From Helicobacteraceae bacterium (GTDB taxonomy: Bacteria; Campylobacterota; Campylobacteria; Campylobacterales; Sulfurimonadaceae), in the NCBI GenBank assembly GCA_024635885.1, contig JAGXIA010000061.1:1-10101 (forward strand): a DNA stretch of 10,101 nucleotides, in the 5' to 3' direction. The notes under the pieces are model-generated. The model worked only from the letters and a program-made list of their open reading frames with translations, was not told the DNA's origin and ran no database searches. Numbering within the stretch: the first letter of the stretch is position 1; each line of letters opens with the position of its first letter. The position numbers and the translations under genes were made by a program. Shown in pieces: positions 6,446 through 10,101 of the stretch.

Positions 6446-7150
6446 ATGCTGAGAACTATTGGCAAATATATATTTATGCTTGAACTTGGATATAAATATA
6501 TAAGGGTTTTTAAAAAGACTTATTTCCATCCATTTATATCCCAAAAACCAGCTTATAAACAACTTTCATTAGACCGTCAGGCTTATTCAAATTCTATTTT
6601 AGAATTTTTAAATATAGAAGTAAATTTGATTGGTAAACTGCCTGAACAAAATAAAATTTTATACGCTATGAATCATCGCTCTCTTTTAGACATAATAGTT
6701 ATGGAACATGTCTTCTCAAAGTATGGTAAGAATGGTGTCTGGATAGCAAAAGAAGAATTATTTGCTGCTATATATGGTGGTTTTTTTAAGTATAGTGGAT
6801 GCATTAGTGTTAACATAGAAAATCGAAAAGGGCTACTAAGCTTCTTTAAAAAAATAAAATCCACACTCTCAAAAGTTGATGATTTAAATATTTATATTTT
6901 TCCTGAAGGCGAAAGACATAAGGGTGATGGAATCTTAGAATTTCAAAGTGGTGCAGCAAAGATTGCAAAAGCAAATAAACTCGATATTGTGCCTATATTT
7001 ATTAATGACACATTGGAAAGCGTATTTAAAAATGCTCCTTACAAAGAGAAAAAAATCGTTCATATTCATGTTGGTGACATCATAAATACGGCAAGGCTTG
7101 AAGATGATTATAAAAACTTTATGAACAAAGCAAAAGAGGAGAAACAGTGA
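6446..7150 (+). CDS. plsC: 1-acyl-sn-glycerol-3-phosphate acyltransferase (PlsC, LPLAT family)
   Basis: A 234-aa acyltransferase that transfers a fatty acyl chain to lysophosphatidic acid to give phosphatidic acid at the inner membrane. The catalytic NHxxxxD motif is NHRSLLD, with His77 and Asp82. The substrate-binding motif is FPEGER at 152-157, where most homologues have FPEGTR. A SGCISVNIENR segment (117-127) stands in place of motif II, and VPIFIND is the later conserved strand. The N-terminal 30 residues are hydrophobic and aromatic and likely sit at the membrane surface. Length is typical. Its stop codon overlaps the pdxJ start by 4 bp, so it heads a three-gene operon whose other members make pyridoxal phosphate; the pairing has no obvious metabolic logic. 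Confidence 0.88.
   Translation: MLRTIGKYIFMLELGYKYIRVFKKTYFHPFISQKPAYKQLSLDRQAYSNSILEFLNIEVNLIGKLPEQNKILYAMNHRSLLDIIVMEHVFSKYGKNGVWIAKEELFAAIYGGFFKYSGCISVNIENRKGLLSFFKKIKSTLSKVDDLNIYIFPEGERHKGDGILEFQSGAAKIAKANKLDIVPIFINDTLESVFKNAPYKEKKIVHIHVGDIINTARLEDDYKNFMNKAKEEKQ
7137..7141 (+). promoter_or_regulatory. Ribosome binding site that decides the pdxJ start
   Basis: AGGAG lies 5 nt before the GTG at 7147 and 14 nt before the ATG at 7156. The spacing favours the GTG, which overlaps the plsC stop as GTGA and implies translational coupling. Confidence 0.6.
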
Positions 7151-7938
7151 GTAAAATGAAACTAGGTGTAAACATAGACCATGTGGCAGTACTAAGAGAA
7201 GCAAGAAAAGTTAATGACCCAGATATACTGCAAGCTCTTTATGTGGCATGTTCAAATGGAGCCGACCAGATAACCATTCATTTAAGAGAAGACAGACGTC
7301 ACATTCAAGATAGTGATGCCAAAAACATCATTCAACACTCCTCTGTGCCTGTCAACTTGGAGTGTTCTATTAATAAGCAGATTTTAGACATCGTTTGTAC
7401 ATTAAACCCACATCGTACGACTCTTGTTCCGGAAAAAAGAGAAGAAGTAACGACGGAAGGTGGACTTGATCTTTTCACTTATGAACATGAAATAACTTAT
7501 GCCATTGAACAACTGCACGACTCAATAATCCCTGTTTCACTTTTTGTTGACCCAAGCATAGAAGCAATGAACAAGTCAAAAGAACTCGGTGCTGAAATGG
7601 TTGAGCTTCATACAGGGACTTTTGCAAATCTGTTTGCAATGCTAAACTCCTCTCTGCCCTACTCGAACCACTCAGTAAAAGAGTTTGAACTACCACGTTA
7701 TGAGCTTTCCCAAAGACTTGAAAAAGCACTCGAAGATATTAAAAAATCTGCTGTTCATGCGAATAAAATCGGTTTGGAAGTTGCCGCCGGACACGGACTG
7801 AACTACCATAATGTTCATGAGATGATGAAAATAGAAGAAATCATTGAGTTAAACATCGGTCAATGTATCATTGCGAGAAGTGTTTTCACCGGCTTGGCAG
7901 ATGCTATTAAAGAGATGAAGCGGCTCACTACAAGATAG
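7147..7938 (+). CDS. pdxJ: Pyridoxine 5'-phosphate synthase PdxJ
   Basis: A 263-aa TIM-barrel enzyme that condenses 1-deoxy-D-xylulose 5-phosphate with 3-amino-2-oxopropyl phosphate to form pyridoxine 5'-phosphate, the last ring-closing step of the DXP-dependent vitamin B6 route. Family blocks are clear: KLGVNIDHVAVLREAR at the start, ITIHLREDRRHI, NLECSI, TLVPEKREEVTTEGG, VSLFVDPS, ELHTG, GLEVAAGHGLNY and ELNIGQCIIARSVF. The lone HLRED and VPEKR segments hold phosphate-binding and catalytic residues. It is a little longer than the Escherichia coli enzyme, mostly through an insertion around residues 160-185. Start is GTG at 7147 by ribosome-site spacing; ATG at 7156 is the alternative and would remove three residues. 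pdxA follows after 1 bp, an arrangement typical of Campylobacterota. Confidence 0.97.
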   Translation: MSKMKLGVNIDHVAVLREARKVNDPDILQALYVACSNGADQITIHLREDRRHIQDSDAKNIIQHSSVPVNLECSINKQILDIVCTLNPHRTTLVPEKREEVTTEGGLDLFTYEHEITYAIEQLHDSIIPVSLFVDPSIEAMNKSKELGAEMVELHTGTFANLFAMLNSSLPYSNHSVKEFELPRYELSQRLEKALEDIKKSAVHANKIGLEVAAGHGLNYHNVHEMMKIEEIIELNIGQCIIARSVFTGLADAIKEMKRLTTR

Positions 7939-7939
7939 A

Positions 7940-8860
7940 ATGCGTAAACCTACTATAGCTATAAGCATTGGCGATTTAAATGGAGTTGGCATAGAGATAG
8001 CTCTGAAGGCTCACTCAGAAGTCTCAAAGCTATGCAATCCTATTTACTGTATTAATGATTACATGCTTACTCAAGCTGCAAAACTTTTAGATGTTAAAGT
8101 GCCAACTAGCTTTAAGCTTTGGCACGTAGAAGGCGAGTTCGACATACATCCCGGCAAAGTAGATTCGGCATGTGGAAAGTACTCTTATAACTCTTTTATG
8201 AGTGGTATAAAACTGTGTGAAGAGAAAAAAACCGATGCAGTTGTAACTATGCCTATTCACAAAGAAGCTTGGATGATGGCAGGCTTGGAGTTTAAAGGTC
8301 ATACTGACCTGCTCCGTAAACATTTTAATAAAGATGCCATTATGATGCTTGGCTGTGAGGAAATGTTTGTAGCACTTTTTACTGAACATATACCGCTAAA
8401 AGATGTTGCTTCTTCAATAGAATATAAAAAATTAAAACAGTTCTTTTTAGATTTGCATGTATCGGTTCCAAAAGATAAAATAGCTGTACTTGGTCTCAAT
8501 CCACATGCCGGAGATAACGGAGTACTGGGGAATGAAGAGATTAGGATTATAAAAGCTATAAAAAGTGCAAACAAAAAAATAGGTTTTGAGCAGTTTGTCG
8601 GTCCCATTGTTCCCGATGTAGCTTTTACGCCCCACTTTCGTAAAAATTTCAACTACTTTGTAGCGATGTACCATGACCAGGGTTTAGCACCTCTTAAAGC
8701 TCTTTATTTTGATGAAAGTGTAAATATTTCTTTAAATCTACCAATCATCAGAACCTCAGTAGATCATGGAACTGCCTTTGACATTGCATATAAAGGAGAG
8801 GCAAAAACTCTTAGTTATATTAATGCAATAAAGAGTGCTGTTAGGTTAATAAATATATAA
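7940..8860 (+). CDS. pdxA: 4-hydroxythreonine-4-phosphate dehydrogenase PdxA
   Basis: A 306-aa NAD(P)-dependent, divalent-metal enzyme that oxidises 4-phosphohydroxy-L-threonine; the product decarboxylates to the amino-ketone used by PdxJ, so the two neighbouring genes catalyse consecutive steps. The family blocks are ISIGDLNGVGIEIALK at residues 8-23, VTMPIHKEAW, the substrate-binding KGHTDLLR (His121), and three histidines in metal-binding contexts: TEHIPL, LNPHAG and MYHDQG. RTSVDHGTAFDIAYKG closes the protein. The DLNGVG form of the first block differs from the DPAGIG of many other bacteria but is usual in Campylobacterota. It begins 1 bp after the pdxJ stop with only a weak ribosome site, so it probably relies on coupling. 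Its last codons overlap a -10 box (8856-8861) and a dyad for the next gene. Confidence 0.97.
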   Translation: MRKPTIAISIGDLNGVGIEIALKAHSEVSKLCNPIYCINDYMLTQAAKLLDVKVPTSFKLWHVEGEFDIHPGKVDSACGKYSYNSFMSGIKLCEEKKTDAVVTMPIHKEAWMMAGLEFKGHTDLLRKHFNKDAIMMLGCEEMFVALFTEHIPLKDVASSIEYKKLKQFFLDLHVSVPKDKIAVLGLNPHAGDNGVLGNEEIRIIKAIKSANKKIGFEQFVGPIVPDVAFTPHFRKNFNYFVAMYHDQGLAPLKALYFDESVNISLNLPIIRTSVDHGTAFDIAYKGEAKTLSYINAIKSAVRLINI

Positions 8861-8868
8861 TAACCTAA
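8841..8868 (+). repeat. Dyad across the pdxA stop codon
   Basis: TTAGGTTA (8841-8848) and TAACCTAA (8861-8868) are perfect 8-bp arms with a 12-bp AT-only centre. The right arm starts inside a TATAAT box. It may be a weak transcription terminator for the pdx operon or an operator for the peroxidase promoter; there is no proper T run after it. Confidence 0.5.
8856..8861 (+). promoter_or_regulatory. -10 box for the cytochrome c peroxidase gene
   Basis: A perfect TATAAT that overlaps the pdxA stop codon (8858-8860). The transcript would start near 8868, giving a 30-nt leader with AAGGAA at 8887-8892, six nt before the ATG. TATAAA at 8878-8883 is a second candidate but would leave a leader too short for the ribosome site. 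Confidence 0.45.
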
Positions 8869-8897
8869 GTTATTAATTATAAATATAAGGAAACAAA

Positions 8898-9911
8898 ATG
8901 AGAATAGTTATATCCCTCGCATTAGCAACTGCTTCAATAATGGCAGCAAATTTAGTTGACGTAGCAAAAGAAGCTGGTCTTAAAGCAATTCCTAGTTCAA
9001 AAGCCGAACTTATGAAGCTTGTTGATAATCCGAAGAACAAGATTACAGATGAAAAAGTTGAGTTAGGCAAGAAACTATATTTTGACCCTCGTTTATCTAA
9101 AAGTGGGATTATAAGCTGTAATACTTGTCACAATCTTGGGGAAGGTGGAGATGACGGTGTTTCTGCATCTATCGGTCACCAATGGACAGCAAATCCACAC
9201 CACATAAATGCGCCTACTGTTTACAACGCTGTATTTTTTGACGCACAGTTTTGGGATGGACGTGCAGCAGATTTAGAAGCTCAAGCCCAAGGTCCTATGC
9301 AAGCTGCTCCTGAAATGTCAGCACCAAAAGGTCATGTTGCAGCAGTTGTAAATTCTATGCCAGAGTATGTAAAAGCATTTCAAGAAGCATATTCCAAAGA
9401 TGTAAAAATCACTTTTGAAAAAGTTGCAGATACAATCGGTGTGTTTGAGAGAACACTAACAACGCCATCTGTGTATGATGACTTTTTAAACGGTAATAAA
9501 AAAGCAATGACTCAGGCACAAAAAGATGGTCTTAAAACATTTATAGACAAAGGGTGTACTTCTTGTCATAACGGTATCGCACTTGGCGGAGGTATGAATG
9601 TATTTAATGTTGTTGGCACATATGAATTTCAAAATGTAGGTGATTTCAATGGTGATGCAAACGGTATGGTAAAAGTGGCTTCACTTAGAAATGTTACGCA
9701 GACGGCTCCATATTTTCATAATGGTCAATACTGGAACTTAAAAGACGCTATAAAAGAAATGGGTCGTATTCAACTTGGTAAAACGATTACAGATAAAGAA
9801 GCAGCTTCTATTGAGAGTTTCTTTGGTGCTCTTGAAGGTAGAAAACCTGTGATGACAATTCCAATGTTACCAGCTTCGACGCTCACAACTCCAAAACCAG
9901 ACATGAACTAA
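8898..9911 (+). CDS. Periplasmic di-heme cytochrome c peroxidase
   Basis: A 337-aa enzyme that reduces hydrogen peroxide to water with electrons from small cytochromes c. Residues 1-16 are a Sec signal peptide (MRIVISLALATASIMA), so the enzyme is periplasmic. Two c-type heme sites are present: CNTCH at 74-78 (low-potential, peroxidatic heme) and CTSCH at 220-224 (high-potential heme). His94 in SIGHQW lies 16 residues after the first heme His, as does the displaceable distal His of the Pseudomonas enzyme. Gln129 and Glu139 sit, by spacing, where that enzyme's catalytic Gln and Glu are. TAPYFHNG and Met288 in KEMGRIQLG fit the region of the axial Met of the second heme. FWDGRAADLEAQAQGP is a clear family block. 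Length is normal. It has its own promoter candidate and a strong inverted repeat downstream, so it is probably a single-gene unit. Confidence 0.96.
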   Translation: MRIVISLALATASIMAANLVDVAKEAGLKAIPSSKAELMKLVDNPKNKITDEKVELGKKLYFDPRLSKSGIISCNTCHNLGEGGDDGVSASIGHQWTANPHHINAPTVYNAVFFDAQFWDGRAADLEAQAQGPMQAAPEMSAPKGHVAAVVNSMPEYVKAFQEAYSKDVKITFEKVADTIGVFERTLTTPSVYDDFLNGNKKAMTQAQKDGLKTFIDKGCTSCHNGIALGGGMNVFNVVGTYEFQNVGDFNGDANGMVKVASLRNVTQTAPYFHNGQYWNLKDAIKEMGRIQLGKTITDKEAASIESFFGALEGRKPVMTIPMLPASTLTTPKPDMN

Positions 9912-9912
9912 A

Positions 9913-9940
9913 ACTATAGCAACTTTTAAGTTGCTATAGT
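9913..9940 (+). terminator. Perfect inverted repeat after the peroxidase gene
   Basis: Arms 9913-9925 (ACTATAGCAACTT) and 9928-9940 (AAGTTGCTATAGT) are exact reverse complements over 13 bp, separated by two T. In RNA this forms a 12-bp stem with a four-base loop. It starts 2 bp after the stop codon and is followed by CACTTTTCAC, a short T run, so it fits a terminator of modest strength. Confidence 0.7.
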
Positions 9941-9982
9941 CACTTTTCACATCATTTCTGAAAGAAATTTAATCTTCCCTGC

Positions 9983-9988
9983 TATAAT
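9983..9988 (+). promoter_or_regulatory. -10 box of the last gene
   Basis: TATAAT ends 6 nt before the first ATG (9995). The expected transcript start falls on or next to this ATG, which would make a leaderless message. No -35 and no ribosome site are visible. Confidence 0.45.
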
Positions 9989-9994
9989 CTACAC

Positions 9995-10101
9995 ATGAAT
10001 ATGACTTTATTTGCAATCGCTTTTTTAGGCGTTTTTATTTTACTTAATATGTATATATCTAAGAGATTAATCTCACATCTTGATGTAAAAGAGACTACTA
10101 A
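9995..10101 (+). CDS. Membrane-anchored protein, N-terminal fragment
   Basis: The first 35 codons of a gene that runs off the right edge. It opens MNMTLFAIAFLGVFILLNMY, a single hydrophobic segment, followed by the basic ISKRLISHLDVKET. This looks like an N-terminal membrane anchor with the rest in the cytoplasm or, less likely, a signal peptide. A 'LN.YI.KR' pattern after a first membrane helix reminds me of inner-membrane metallophosphoesterases in Campylobacterota, but the fragment is too short to claim this. The start could also be the second ATG at 10001; neither has a Shine-Dalgarno sequence. Confidence 0.5.
   Translation, partial: MNMTLFAIAFLGVFILLNMYISKRLISHLDVKETT

Noticed and set aside
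7475..7729. 84-codon minus-strand frame inside pdxJ
   Set aside because: Antisense shadow of a clear pdxJ gene.
8087..8674. Minus-strand open frames of 75-117 codons inside pdxA
   Set aside because: They lie fully opposite a strongly conserved gene, have no family-like features and are explained by its codon pattern.

Overview
The window is a piece of chromosome from an AT-rich Campylobacterota (Epsilonproteobacteria), most likely a Sulfurimonas-like or related sulfur oxidiser. The evidence is the adjacent pdxJ-pdxA pair, the low-GC codon use, TATAAT-type -10 boxes with no clear -35, a periplasmic di-heme cytochrome c peroxidase and LPP20-type exported proteins. The genus is an inference from protein style; no 16S or other marker gene is present. 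No tRNA, rRNA, CRISPR array or complete insertion sequence was seen.

Layout. 1-117 (minus strand): the N-terminus of a Crp/Fnr-type regulator, cut by the window edge. 118-432: a 315-bp intergenic region with a promoter-like repeat and a possible decayed small ORF. 433-2827: a tight three-gene operon of exported proteins: an LPP20/DUF4384 protein, an unknown lipoprotein, and a lipid-anchored caspase-fold (C14) peptidase. 2828-2972: the promoter region of the next gene, which carries a second copy of the promoter-like repeat. 2973-4907: a DUF255/YyaL thioredoxin-fold protein. 4957-5898: a PPK2 polyphosphate kinase, followed after 10 bp by a 36-codon lipoprotein gene. 6116-6400: a 94-aa exported protein with an outer-membrane-like C-terminus. 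6446-8860: a plsC-pdxJ-pdxA operon joining phospholipid acylation to pyridoxal phosphate synthesis. 8898-9911: di-heme cytochrome c peroxidase, closed by a perfect inverted repeat. 9995-10101: the start of a membrane-anchored protein cut by the window end.

How the parts fit. The right half is mostly housekeeping and stress metabolism (PLP synthesis, phosphatidic acid synthesis, peroxide removal in the periplasm, polyphosphate-driven nucleotide phosphorylation). The most unusual part is the exported caspase operon at 433-2827. It is flanked by two related promoter-like sequences (182-235 and 2897-2950, 41 of 54 bases identical with no gap), which suggests that it, or the neighbouring gene, arrived by a duplication or insertion event at this promoter. 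The function of that operon is not known from the sequence; all three products carry export signals, so it should act in the periplasm or at the outer membrane rather than in the cytoplasm.
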